Notes under the pieces: generated by a model | What the model was told of the DNA's origin: nothing | Database searches by the model: none | What the model saw: only the letters and a program-made list of their open reading frames with translations | From: Neisseria dentiae | GTDB taxonomy: Bacteria; Pseudomonadota; Gammaproteobacteria; Burkholderiales; Neisseriaceae | Assembly: GCF_024580525.1 (NCBI RefSeq) | Contig: NZ_JANIKQ010000001.1 | Span: 62,001 to 126,000 of the forward strand | Length of the DNA: 64,000 nt | Direction of reading: 5' to 3' | Shown: in pieces, positions 36,092-44,642 of the stretch | How positions within the stretch are numbered: position 1 is the stretch's first letter | Layout of the letters: every line of letters begins with the position of its first letter | Made by a program: the position numbers and the translations under genes

Positions 36092-36107
36092 AAGGATACG
36101 GAACGAA

Positions 36108-37613
36108 ATGACGGGCAAACACATGCGTTTTTCAGACGGCCTGAAAAAATATCTGGCCGCATCGGCCGCTTTTTTGATGTCGTCGTGCGCACTGGTGCAA
36201 TACCAACCCCTGCAAACCATTCAAACCGTCGATACCGAAAAAGGCTACCGCCTCGAAAAAAACTTCGACCGCTCTAGAGCCGACGATACTTTCGTGGTGC
36301 TGATGTTTTCCGGCGGCGGCACACGGGCAGCGGCTTTGGGCTACGGCGTGTTGGAAGAATTGAACCGCCAGAAAATCAATTTCGGCGGCAAAGAGCAGAG
36401 CCTGCTCGAAAGCGTCGATTTGGTTTACGGCGTTTCGGGCGGTTCGGTGCTGGCGGCCTATTTTTCGCTGCACGGCAAAGAAACCGTTCCCGCGTTTGAA
36501 CGCCGCTTTTTAAAGCAGAATTTCCAGCGCCAGTTTACCAAACAGGTATTTTCGTTTGCCAACCTGCCCCGCATCACCTCGCCCGAATACGGCCGCGGCG
36601 ATTTGCTGCAAGAGCAGTTTGAAAACACCCTGTTCCGCAACGCCACGTTCGACGATCTCGACAAACGCCGCAAAGGCCCGTTTGCCGTTATTTCTGCCAC
36701 CGATATGGCGGCAGGCAGCCGTTTGGATTTCATTCAGGAACACTTCGACGCCATGTGCCTGAACCTGTCCGATTTGCGCATCGCCCGCGCCGTGGCCGCC
36801 TCCAGCGCCGTGCCGCTGATCTTCAGCCCGATTACGCTCAACAACAACGGCGGCAACTGCGGCTATGTATTGCCCGAACGCTTGCGGCACACGTTAACCA
36901 ACGACAAAGTGGGCAAATTGCAGCAGCAAACCCGCCGGGAGCTTACCCGCACTTACCACAGCCAATATAACGACAGCATCAAACGCCCGTATATCCACCT
37001 GCTCGACGGCGGCCTCACCGACAACCTCGGCCTGCGCGGCGTGTTGGATATCGTTGACGTGCGCTCCAGCGAGGCCCTGCAAAAACAAGTAACCGCAGAA
37101 AATATCCGCCGCATCGTGATTATCAACGTAAACGCGCAAAACCAGATTACCAGCCGTATCGACCAATCGCCCGCTATCCCGGGCTTTGCCGACGTGGTGG
37201 CCGCCATCGTCGATATTCCCATCGACAAATACTCGCAGGAATCGCTGCGGCGCTTCCGTGCTTTTGTCGACCAATGGAACGAAAACGCCGCCAAACAGCC
37301 CGACGGCCAAAAGCGCAGCATGTATTTCGTGAGCCTCAATCTGCGCGACCTGCCCGAATCGCAGCTGCGTAAAAACGTGTTGAACATCCCCACCACGTTT
37401 TACCTGCCCCACAACGACATCAACGATTTGAAATCCGCCGCACGCGCCCTGTTGCAGCAATCCGGTGAATACAAGCGCCTGCTGGAGGACTTTTCGGCAC
37501 AACCGGCACAGCCCGCCGAAAAGGTTTATCCGCCCGTGTGGTTTGTGGGCGAAGGGCCGCAACTGCCCGACAAAAACGCCAAAACCGACTATGATGCCCC
37601 GTGGGTGAAATAA
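36108..37613 (+). CDS. Patatin-like phospholipase lipoprotein
   Basis: 501 residues. A lipoprotein signal is visible (MTGKHMRFSDGLKKYLAASA, then AFLMSSC, acylated Cys27). The patatin domain has the oxyanion loop GGGTRAAALG (about residues 69-78), the nucleophile in GVSGGS (Ser110) and the catalytic Asp in LLDGGLTDNLG. It would hydrolyse acyl esters of phospholipids at the outer membrane. GGAACGAA precedes the ATG at 36108; an in-frame start at 36024 lies inside the upstream repeat and is rejected. A DUS on the opposite strand supplies the residues FSDGLK in the signal peptide. Confidence 0.85.
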   Translation: MTGKHMRFSDGLKKYLAASAAFLMSSCALVQYQPLQTIQTVDTEKGYRLEKNFDRSRADDTFVVLMFSGGGTRAAALGYGVLEELNRQKINFGGKEQSLLESVDLVYGVSGGSVLAAYFSLHGKETVPAFERRFLKQNFQRQFTKQVFSFANLPRITSPEYGRGDLLQEQFENTLFRNATFDDLDKRRKGPFAVISATDMAAGSRLDFIQEHFDAMCLNLSDLRIARAVAASSAVPLIFSPITLNNNGGNCGYVLPERLRHTLTNDKVGKLQQQTRRELTRTYHSQYNDSIKRPYIHLLDGGLTDNLGLRGVLDIVDVRSSEALQKQVTAENIRRIVIINVNAQNQITSRIDQSPAIPGFADVVAAIVDIPIDKYSQESLRRFRAFVDQWNENAAKQPDGQKRSMYFVSLNLRDLPESQLRKNVLNIPTTFYLPHNDINDLKSAARALLQQSGEYKRLLEDFSAQPAQPAEKVYPPVWFVGEGPQLPDKNAKTDYDAPWVK

Positions 37614-37686
37614 GAAAGGCGAAACCTTTCAAAAACTTCAGGCCGGGGCTTTTCCAAAACTCTTTTCGATACCTTAAAACATTTGC

Positions 37687-37764
37687 GTCATGCTTGGGCT
37701 TGACCCGAGCATCTGTTTGCTTTACTTAGAAAAAAGAGATACTCGGGTCAAGCCCGAGTATGAC
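37687..37764. repeat. Paired-palindrome repeat, copy 5
   Basis: Two full modules in inverted orientation, 37687-37714 and 37737-37764, separated by 22 bases. The right module carries the consensus arms ACTCGGG and CCCGAGT. GAGACCTTTACAAAA follows at about 37790, then a DUS. Confidence 0.8.
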
Positions 37765-37811
37765 AACAGTTGGGCATTTCAGACGGCCTGAGACCTTTAC
37801 AAAATTCATTT

Positions 37812-37868
37812 AGGCCGTCTGAAAACTTTTAACGCTGAAAAACCGCGTTATCCGTTTTCAGACGGCCT
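37812..37868 (-). terminator. Widely spaced DUS pair after pth
   Basis: AGGCCGTCTGAAAAC and its complement GTTTTCAGACGGCCT are 27 bases apart, just past the pth stop codon. Confidence 0.6.
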
Positions 37869-37892
37869 GTTTTATCCGCTCAAACAAAACAC

Positions 37893-38468
37893 TCACTTGC
37901 TGTGCAGAAACCGCACCGCTTCTTCCCACTCGCCCGACAAAACCAACGGCAGCCCTTGCAGGGATTTGGCGATGGCTTCTTCGATTGACTGCCTGTCTTC
38001 CGCACTGGGCTTGTTGAGCACATAGCCCACCACCAAATTGCGGTCGCCGGGGTGGTCGATGCCCAAACGCAGGCGGTAGAAATTCGGGGTGCCGAGCCTG
38101 GCTTGGATGTCTTTCAAACCGTTGTGGCCGCCGTTGCCGCCGCCGAGTTTGAAGCGGATGCGCCCGCAAGGGAGGTCAAGCTCGTCATGCACCACCAAGA
38201 TTTCTTCGGGCTTGATTTTGTAAAACGAGGCCAATGCGGCCACGGCTTGACCCGAGCGGTTCATAAAAGTGTTGGGTTTCAAGAGCCACACGTCGCCTTC
38301 GGGGCGCGCCACTCTGGCGGTTTCGCCGAAGAATTTTTTTTCTTCTTTCAGCGCGGCCTTCCAAGCCCAAGCCAACTCGTCGATAAACCAAAAGCCCGCG
38401 TTGTGTCGGGTTTGGGCATATTCGGTGCCGGGGTTGCCCAGCCCTGCGATTAATTTTATTTGCGGCAT
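37893..38468 (-). CDS. pth: Peptidyl-tRNA hydrolase
   Basis: 191 residues. [23 protein letters not shown] holds the catalytic His22 and Asn residues; [48 protein letters not shown] and [11 protein letters not shown] follow in the normal order. It releases peptides from prematurely dropped peptidyl-tRNA. It is separated from rnfH by an inverted DUS pair, so it is probably transcribed separately. Confidence 0.97.
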   Translation of the reverse strand: MPQIKLIAGLGNPGTEYAQTRHNAGFWFIDELAWAWKAALKEEKKFFGETARVARPEGDVWLLKPNTFMNRSGQAVAALASFYKIKPEEILVVHDELDLPCGRIRFKLGGGNGGHNGLKDIQARLGTPNFYRLRLGIDHPGDRNLVVGYVLNKPSAEDRQSIEEAIAKSLQGLPLVLSGEWEEAVRFLHSK

Positions 38469-38479
38469 ATCGTATTGTT

Positions 38480-38515
38480 AAGGCCGTCTGAAAAGAAACA
38501 TTTTCAGACGGCCTT
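38480..38515 (-). terminator. Inverted DUS pair between rnfH and pth
   Basis: AAGGCCGTCTGAAAA / TTTTCAGACGGCCTT across 6 bases, between the rnfH stop and the pth start. Confidence 0.8.
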
Positions 38516-38532
38516 TGTTTCCTATATAAAAC

Positions 38533-38814
38533 TCAGTTTTCTTTTTCTGCTTCAACCCGTTTGCGGCGGGCTTCTTTGGGATCGATAAGCAGGGGGCGGT
38601 AAACTTCTACGCGGTCTTTATCGCGCAGCACCGTGTGGTCTTTCACCGCTTTGCCGAAAATGCCCAACGGCGCGTTTTGCACGTCGGCTTCGGGAAATTC
38701 TTGCGCAATGCGGCTTTGCAGCACGGCTTCGCGGGCGGTTGTGCCCGCCGGCACGCTCAGGGTTTGGAGCAGTTGCTTTTCCGCCGTGCCGTAAGCGATT
38801 TCGATTTCAACCAT
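38533..38814 (-). CDS. rnfH: RnfH family ubiquitin-like protein
   Basis: 93 residues with a beta-grasp fold: [72 protein letters not shown]. This is the RnfH/RatB family, often encoded after ratA. It is not required for the Rnf complex in most species and its role is unclear. It overlaps the end of ratA by eight bases. Confidence 0.9.
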   Translation of the reverse strand: MVEIEIAYGTAEKQLLQTLSVPAGTTAREAVLQSRIAQEFPEADVQNAPLGIFGKAVKDHTVLRDKDRVEVYRPLLIDPKEARRKRVEAEKEN

Positions 38815-39238
38815 AGCGGCGGTTGGCCTCTTTCACGAATGCGTCCACCAACGTGCCCGAAAGGTGGCTGAATACGGGTGAAATCAGGGTAGAAAGCAAC
38901 GCGCTCGAAAAATCGTATTGCAGCTTGAATTCGATTTTGCAGCAGTCGTCGCCCAGCGGAATGAATTTCCATGTTCCGTGCAGGGCTTTAAACGGCCCTT
39001 CGAGCAGATTAATGCGGATTTCACGGCCGGGCACGTTGTGGTTGTGGGTGGCAAACGATTGCTGCACGCCCATATAGTCCATAAACAGCCGCGCCTTCAG
39101 CTCGTTGCCGCTGCGCTCGATGATTTCGGTTTTGCTGTACCACGGCAGAAACTGCGGATAATCTTCCGCCCTGTCGACCAGCTCGAACATCTGTTCGGCG
39201 CTGTGCAGCACCAGCATGTTTTTTTCTACGGTTTTCAT
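38807..39238 (-). CDS. ratA: RatA-type START-domain protein
   Basis: 143 residues: [37 protein letters not shown] at the start and [12 protein letters not shown] at the end are the SRPBCC/COQ10 family pattern. E. coli RatA was reported to block 70S ribosome association, while homologues of this fold (Coq10) bind ubiquinone. The pairing with rnfH is widespread and does not act as a proven toxin-antitoxin module. Function here is therefore open. Confidence 0.9.
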   Translation of the reverse strand: MKTVEKNMLVLHSAEQMFELVDRAEDYPQFLPWYSKTEIIERSGNELKARLFMDYMGVQQSFATHNHNVPGREIRINLLEGPFKALHGTWKFIPLGDDCCKIEFKLQYDFSSALLSTLISPVFSHLSGTLVDAFVKEANRRYG

Positions 39239-39303
39239 GGTTTTTTAAGCGCGGGAAAAGTACGCATTATAATATAAATGAAATCTCAAAACGGCACACG
39301 TTT

Positions 39304-39978
39304 TCAGACGGCCCGGAAAAACACCGCCAACTGCCACACCGCCCAAGCGGCCACCAGCAAACCCGCCGCCAAACGCAGCGGCTTTTGCTGCAACACGTTT
39401 TTTAACTGCGCGGCAAACCAGCCCATCGCCAGCAGGTTGGGCAGCGTGCCCAGCGCAAAAGCCAGCATATACAACCCGCCCCGCACCGCACTGCCGCTGC
39501 CCAAGGCATAGAGCGACGCGCTGTACACCAAACCGCACGGCAGCCAGCCCCACAGCATACCCGCGCCGAAACAGGCCGGCACGCTGCGTATCGGCAGAAG
39601 CCTGTTCATCAGCGGGTTGAGCCGCTTCCACACCGGCTTGCCCAGCGATTCGACCCTCACCGCCCACGAAGACAAACCCGCCAGATAAAGCCCCAGCAGC
39701 AACAGCAAAACATTGGCCGCCACAAACAGGCCGTTTTGCAGCCAGCGGGTTTGGTCGAGCGAAATTCCGATTTGGCCGAGCAGGCCCAACAGCACGCCGA
39801 TCAGCACATAGCTGGAAACACGGCCGGCATTCAAGAGCACAATCAGCCAAAAACGGTTGATATGCGGCGGCAGTTGCAGGGCAAACGCGCTGCTTAATCC
39901 GCCGCACATGCCCACGCAGTGGCCGCCGCCGAAAAAGCCGAGCAGAAGTAAGGTTAACAGGGTAACGTCGCCGTTCAT
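39304..39978 (-). CDS. TauE/SafE or DsbD_2-like membrane protein
   Basis: 224 residues with six hydrophobic segments. The N-terminal LGFFGGGHCVGMCGGLSSAF has the HCxxMCGG motif of the DsbD_2 / 'sulfite exporter TauE/SafE' group, whose members near cbb3 oxidase genes are linked to copper handling. A second half-motif, FGAGMLWGWLPCGLVYSA, contains another cysteine. No oxidase genes are adjacent here. I would place it as a possible metal or thiol transporter without naming a substrate. Confidence 0.75.
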   Translation of the reverse strand: MNGDVTLLTLLLLGFFGGGHCVGMCGGLSSAFALQLPPHINRFWLIVLLNAGRVSSYVLIGVLLGLLGQIGISLDQTRWLQNGLFVAANVLLLLLGLYLAGLSSWAVRVESLGKPVWKRLNPLMNRLLPIRSVPACFGAGMLWGWLPCGLVYSASLYALGSGSAVRGGLYMLAFALGTLPNLLAMGWFAAQLKNVLQQKPLRLAAGLLVAAWAVWQLAVFFRAV

Positions 39979-40166
39979 GACCGTTGGTTAGGGGTGAAAA
40001 CACGCACTATTGTAGCAATATTGCCAAGAGGCCGTCTGAATTTGTAAAAGCGGGTAATATCTGCAACGGTTGGACGGTATCTTTATCTTAAGCGTTGCGT
40101 TAATGCAGTATCATAACGCCGCCCGTTTACACGGCATTTCCAAACCATATTTTTTAGGAGCAAAAC

Positions 40167-40643
40167 ATGGGCTTATTCAGCTTCATTAAAAACGCCGGCG
40201 AAAAACTGTTCGGCAAAGACGAACAGGAAGTGGCGGCTGCCGCTGCGGCCAATGTGGACGACCTCAACGCCAAAGCGGCGGCGGCCATCCAAAGCTATAT
40301 CGAACAACAAAATCTGGGCCTGAGCGGCTTGAGCGTGGCATTCGACGGCGCCAGCGGCCAGGTAACCCTGAGCGGCAACGCACCTTCGCAAGAAGCCGCC
40401 GAAAAAGCCGTTTTGGCGGCAGGCAACGTAACCGGCGTATCGGGCGTGCAAAACAACCTGCAATTCCCCGCCGCCGCCGAAGCGCAATATCACGACGTGG
40501 TGAAAGGCGACACGCTGTCGGCCATTTCTAAAAAATACTACGGCGATGCCAACAAATATATGAAAATCTTCGAAGCCAACAAACCCATGTTGAGCCATCC
40601 CGATAAAATCTACCCGGGCCAAAAACTGCGCATTCCCGAATAA
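40167..40643 (+). CDS. kbp: BON and LysM domain protein (Kbp/YgaU family)
   Basis: 158 residues: MGLFSFIKNAGEKLFG, a BON domain (about residues 30-95, LSGLSVAFDGASGQVTLSGNAPSQEAAEKAVLAAGNV) and a C-terminal LysM domain (about residues 108-157, YHDVVKGDTLSAISKKYYGDANKYMKIFEANKPML). No signal peptide. E. coli Kbp is a cytoplasmic potassium sensor protein. The gene has AGGAGC before the ATG and its own DUS terminator. Confidence 0.93.
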   Translation: MGLFSFIKNAGEKLFGKDEQEVAAAAAANVDDLNAKAAAAIQSYIEQQNLGLSGLSVAFDGASGQVTLSGNAPSQEAAEKAVLAAGNVTGVSGVQNNLQFPAAAEAQYHDVVKGDTLSAISKKYYGDANKYMKIFEANKPMLSHPDKIYPGQKLRIPE

Positions 40644-40667
40644 TCCGGTTTTACCCTGTCTCGTAAA

Positions 40668-40696
40668 CAGGCCGTCTGAAACGTTCAGACGGCCTG
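40668..40696 (+). terminator. Inverted DUS pair after kbp
   Basis: CAGGCCGTCTGAA / TTCAGACGGCCTG around 3 bases, 25 bases past the kbp stop. Confidence 0.8.
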
Positions 40697-40787
40697 AAAT
40701 TTTGGAAAGGAACCTTTCTGTTAATCACCAAAAAATGTTGGAAATCTTCGTGTTGTTTATATATTTAAAAGCCTATTTCGTATCAGC

Positions 40788-41612
40788 TTATTCCCGCTTC
40801 AACCCGCGCTCGAAGTCTTCCAGCATATCCAGTTCGAAGCGGCTGAAGCCCGCCCGTTCGCGTGCTTCGATGTTTACATATCCCCTGAAGATAAACAGGT
40901 CGTAGCGCGAAATCAGCGTGCGGAACAACGCTACCGGCTCCAAACCGCGCTCGGCGCACAAGTGCCGGTACCAGCGGTTGCCGATTTGCACATGCCCCAC
41001 CTCGTCGCGATAGATAATGTCGAGCACGGCGCAGGTTTCGGCGTCACCCTTTTGCGCGACTTTGGCGCGGATGGCGGGGGTAACGTCCAGCCCGCGCGCC
41101 TCGAGCACGCGCGGCACCAACGCCATGCGCAGCAGCGGATCGAACGCGGTTTTGTAGGCCATATCCCACAGATGGTTGTGCGCCTCGAAATCGCCGTAAT
41201 CGAAGCCGTGCGCCTGCAAACGCGCGCGCATCAGCCTGAAATGGCCGGCCTCTTCTTGAGCCACGCGGATCCAGTCGGCGGTAAACGCTTCGGGCAGGGT
41301 GCGGAAGCGGTAGGCCGCATCGAGCGCCAGATTCACGGCGTTGAACTCAATGTGGCAAATCGCGTGCAGCATCGCCGCGTAGCCTTCGGGCGTATTCATT
41401 TTGCGCGGGCGCACGGCATTGGCCGGCACCAGCGCGGGCTTGGCCGGGCGGCCGGCGAAACGGAAATCTTCGGGGGCTTTTGCGGGCGCGTTATCCAGCA
41501 GGCCGTCTGAAAAAGCGGCAGATATTTCATCGGTTAAACGGCATTTTGCTTCAGGATCGCATTCGTTTAACGCAGATAAAAGCGCGGGAAAAACGGATTG
41601 TGTTGTATTCAT
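40788..41612 (-). CDS. DUF455 ferritin-like protein
   Basis: About 274 residues. The helical ferritin-like core has metal-binding-type residues: AICHIEFNAVNLALDAAYRF, WIRVAQEEAGHFRLMRARL (ExxH), and YRDEVGHVQIGNRWYRHLC (ExxH), spaced as in DUF455 proteins. The function of that family is not settled; a diiron oxidase-like role is possible. The ATG at 41612 is used here; another in-frame ATG three codons earlier forms part of a TATAAT box, so initiation near the transcription start is possible. A DUS supplies the residues FSDGLL near the N-terminus. Confidence 0.8.
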   Translation of the reverse strand: MNTTQSVFPALLSALNECDPEAKCRLTDEISAAFSDGLLDNAPAKAPEDFRFAGRPAKPALVPANAVRPRKMNTPEGYAAMLHAICHIEFNAVNLALDAAYRFRTLPEAFTADWIRVAQEEAGHFRLMRARLQAHGFDYGDFEAHNHLWDMAYKTAFDPLLRMALVPRVLEARGLDVTPAIRAKVAQKGDAETCAVLDIIYRDEVGHVQIGNRWYRHLCAERGLEPVALFRTLISRYDLFIFRGYVNIEARERAGFSRFELDMLEDFERGLKRE

Positions 41613-41832
41613 GTGATACATTATAACGGTAAACGGGCTTTAAATTCAGGTTAAACAGCGGGCCGTTTTGCGCCTGCCTATAAGCATTTAGGTTTTCAGA
41701 CGGCCTTTACACAGGAACAAGCCGTGTTTTGCGGCACACCAAAGTATTGTATTTCCCGCCCGAAGGCTTAAGATATGCCTTACCAATCTGCGGGAATCAG
41801 ATTGATTTTCTTCCTGAAAGGAATATTTCACT

Positions 41833-42450
41833 ATGCAGAAAAAACAAATGTTCGCCACTTTCGCCGCTATGCTTGCCTTAGGCATCGGCAGCGCACACGC
41901 AGGCGCAATCGATGCGCTGAAAAAATTCAACGCCGATGCCGACGGTATCAGCGGCAGCTTTACCCAAACCGTAAAGAGCAAAAAGAAAACCCAAACCACC
42001 AACGGCACGTTCCAGATTCTGCGCCCCGGCCTGTTTAAATGGCAATATACCAGCCCCTACAAGCAAACCATCGTGGGTGACGGCAAAACCATTTGGCTTT
42101 ATGACGTCGATTTGGCGCAGGTAACCAAATCGTCGCAAGACCAAACCATAGGCGACAGCCCCGCCGCGATTCTGTCTAACAAATCCGCGCTCGACAGCAG
42201 CTATTCGCTGAAAGAAGACGGCTCTGCCGGCGGCATTGATTATGTCCGCGCGCTGCCCAAGAAAAACAACGCGGGCTACCAATATATCCGCATCGGTTTC
42301 AAAGGCGACGCGCTGGCCGCCATGCAGTTGAAAGACAGCTTCGGCAACGAAACCACCATCCGTTTCAACAATGTCAACATGAAACCCAACCTCGCGCGCA
42401 GCGCGTTCTCATTCACGCCGCCCAAAGGCGTGGACGTGTTGAGCAATTAA
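41833..42450 (+). CDS. lolA: Outer-membrane lipoprotein carrier protein LolA
   Basis: 205 residues: signal peptide MQKKQMFATFAAMLALGIGSAHA, then the half-barrel fold DALKKFNADADGISGSFTQTV, NGTFQILRPGLFKWQYTSPYKQTIVGDGKTIWLYD and LDSSYSLKEDG, ending in FNNVNMKPNLARSAFSFTPPKGVDVL. LolA ferries lipoproteins from LolCDE to LolB across the periplasm, and this window encodes several candidate lipoprotein clients. AAAGGAA precedes the start. Confidence 0.95.
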   Translation: MQKKQMFATFAAMLALGIGSAHAGAIDALKKFNADADGISGSFTQTVKSKKKTQTTNGTFQILRPGLFKWQYTSPYKQTIVGDGKTIWLYDVDLAQVTKSSQDQTIGDSPAAILSNKSALDSSYSLKEDGSAGGIDYVRALPKKNNAGYQYIRIGFKGDALAAMQLKDSFGNETTIRFNNVNMKPNLARSAFSFTPPKGVDVLSN

Positions 42451-42469
42451 GCGCAAACAACCGCCTCTC

Positions 42470-42497
42470 AGGCCGTCTGAAAGTTTTCAGACGGCCT
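42470..42497 (+). terminator. Inverted DUS pair after lolA
   Basis: AGGCCGTCTGAAA / TTTCAGACGGCCT around 2 bases, between lolA and mutL. Confidence 0.8.
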
Positions 42498-42547
42498 TTG
42501 CGCTATAATCCGCCCACCCGTTCCAACTTTGCAACAGAAAGCCGCAC

Positions 42548-44536
42548 ATGAAACGCATCGCCGCCCTGCCCGACCATCTTGTCAACCAAATCGCCGCCGG
42601 CGAAGTGGTGGAGCGCCCCGCCAATGCGCTGAAAGAAATCGTTGAAAACAGCATAGACGCAGGCGCCACGGCGGTGGAAGTGGAGCTTTCCGGCGGCGGC
42701 ATACGCCAAATCCGCGTGAGCGACAACGGCAGTGGCATCCACGCCGACGATATCGCCCTCGCCCTGCACCGCCACGCCACCAGCAAAATCCAAACCCTCA
42801 GCGATTTGGAACACGTTGCCAGCATGGGTTTCCGCGGCGAAGGCCTGGCCAGCATCGCCTCGGTGAGCCGCCTCACGCTTACCAGCCGCACGCCCGATAG
42901 CGCGCATGCCAACCAAGTGAAGGCCGAAGACGGCAAACTCAGCAGCCCCGCCGCCGCCGCCCACCCCGTCGGCACCACCGTGGAAGTGGCCGAACTGTTT
43001 TTCAACACCCCCGCGCGGCGCAAGTTTTTAAAATCGGAAAACACCGAATACGCCCATTGCGCCACCATGCTCGAGCGCCTCGCGCTGGCGCACCCGCACA
43101 TCGCCTTTTCACTCAAGCGCGACGGCAAAAACATCTTCAAACTGCCCGCACAAAGCCTGGCCGAGCGCATTACCGCCATCGTCGGCGAAGATTTTCAGAC
43201 GGCCTCCATAGAAATCGACAGCGGCGCAGGCGCCATGCGTCTCTACGGCGCCATCGCCAAACCCACTTTTGCCAAAGGCCGCGCCGACAAACAATACTGT
43301 TTCGTCAACCGCCGCTTCGTGCGCGACAAAGTGATGCTGCACGCCGTGAAACAAGCCTACCGCGACGTGCTGCATAACGCCGTTACCCCGTCGTTTGTGC
43401 TGTTTCTCGACCTGCCGCCCGAAGCCGTGGATGTCAACGTGCACCCCACCAAAACCGAAATCCGCTTCCGCGACAGCCAGGCCGTGCACCAGCTCGTGTT
43501 CCACACGCTCGATAAAGCGCTGGCCGCCACCCGCGCCGACCAAACCGAAAGCGTCGGCAACGCAGGCAGCATTTTGGGGCTGGCAACCCAAAGGCCGTCT
43601 GAAAGCCCGGAAAACCTTTCGGAAACATCGTTCCCGCACGGTTCAACCCCAAGCGGCCAGCAAGCCGTACCGCAACAGCAAACTTTCGGCGGCTTCGGCG
43701 GCGCAAAATCCGCACCCGCACCCTATTCCGCCGCCCGTGCGCCCGCGCAGCGCGGCTTGTCGTTACAGGAAAGCCGCTCCGCACTCGACACCTATGCCGA
43801 ACTCTACCGCCGCACCGAAACCGACGACGATATCGAATTAAGCCAATTCGAGCAGGCGCGCTTCGGCAGCGATATGCCGCCTGCTTTTTCAGACGGCCAC
43901 CAAACCGCCCGCGACACTGGCAACGGCGAAGCGGCACAGGCCGGAAACAGCCCGCCTTTGGGTTTCGCCATCGCCCAACTGTTGGGCATCTATATCCTCG
44001 CCCAAGCCGAAGACAGCCTGCTGCTCATCGATATGCACGCCGCCGCCGAGCGCGTGAACTACGAAAAAATGAAAGCCCAGCGCGAACAGCTCGGCAGCCT
44101 GCAAAGCCAGCGCCTGCTACTGCCCGTAACCTTTCAGGCCAGCCACGAAGAAACCGCCGCCCTCGCCGACCACGCCGAAGCCCTGCGTCCGTTCGGATTG
44201 GAACTCTCTGACATGGGCGGCAACACCATCGCCGTACGCGCCGTGCCCGCCATGCTCGGCAAAAGCGACGTAGCCGCCCTCGCCCGCGACATGCTGCGCG
44301 AAATCGCCCAAGTCGGCAGCAGCCGCGCAATCGAAGCGCGCGAAAACCAAATCCTCTCCACCATGGCCTGCCACGGCTCCATCCGCGCCGGCCGCCGTCT
44401 GACCCTGCCCGAAATGAACGCCCTGTTGCGCGATATGGAAAACACCCCGCGCAGCAACCAATGCAACCACGGCCGCCCCACTTGGGTGAAACTCACGCTG
44501 AAAGAATTGGACGCGCTGTTTTTACGCGGGCAGTAA
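42548..44536 (+). CDS. mutL: DNA mismatch repair protein MutL
   Basis: 662 residues. The GHKL ATPase N-terminal half has IAALPDHLVNQIAAGEVVERPANALKEIVENSIDAGA, VSDNGSGI, SMGFRGEGLASI and FFNTPARRKFLK. The linker of about 100 residues (330-450) is low-complexity and encodes DUS copies. The C-terminal dimerisation domain ends NHGRPTWVKLTLKELDALF. The metal-dependent endonuclease motif DQHAxxE(x)4E is replaced by IDMHAAAERVNYE; this 'DxHAAxER' form is usual in bacteria whose MutL has no nuclease activity and which use MutH or other nicking. Confidence 0.95.
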   Translation: MKRIAALPDHLVNQIAAGEVVERPANALKEIVENSIDAGATAVEVELSGGGIRQIRVSDNGSGIHADDIALALHRHATSKIQTLSDLEHVASMGFRGEGLASIASVSRLTLTSRTPDSAHANQVKAEDGKLSSPAAAAHPVGTTVEVAELFFNTPARRKFLKSENTEYAHCATMLERLALAHPHIAFSLKRDGKNIFKLPAQSLAERITAIVGEDFQTASIEIDSGAGAMRLYGAIAKPTFAKGRADKQYCFVNRRFVRDKVMLHAVKQAYRDVLHNAVTPSFVLFLDLPPEAVDVNVHPTKTEIRFRDSQAVHQLVFHTLDKALAATRADQTESVGNAGSILGLATQRPSESPENLSETSFPHGSTPSGQQAVPQQQTFGGFGGAKSAPAPYSAARAPAQRGLSLQESRSALDTYAELYRRTETDDDIELSQFEQARFGSDMPPAFSDGHQTARDTGNGEAAQAGNSPPLGFAIAQLLGIYILAQAEDSLLLIDMHAAAERVNYEKMKAQREQLGSLQSQRLLLPVTFQASHEETAALADHAEALRPFGLELSDMGGNTIAVRAVPAMLGKSDVAALARDMLREIAQVGSSRAIEARENQILSTMACHGSIRAGRRLTLPEMNALLRDMENTPRSNQCNHGRPTWVKLTLKELDALFLRGQ

Positions 44537-44578
44537 ACCGTAACGGCAACTGTAGAACAACCTTTGCCAAAATGTATT

Positions 44579-44621
44579 CAGGCCGTCTGAAAGGCTTCAA
44601 ATCACCTTTTCAGACGGCCTG
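44579..44621. terminator. DUS pair between mutL and the CdsA-like gene
   Basis: CAGGCCGTCTGAAA / TTTCAGACGGCCTG, 15 bases apart, between convergent genes. AACCTTTGCCAAAA just upstream resembles the MITE-like end. Confidence 0.7.
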
Positions 44622-44642
44622 AACGCATTTTTATAACGCCTG

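Noticed and set aside
36024..36107. Upstream in-frame start of the patatin-like protein
   Set aside because: These codons lie in the paired-palindrome repeat and would hide the lipoprotein signal behind 28 residues.
38533..39238. ratA-rnfH as a toxin-antitoxin system
   Set aside because: The pair is a conserved housekeeping arrangement, and neither protein has the features of a classical toxin or antitoxin.
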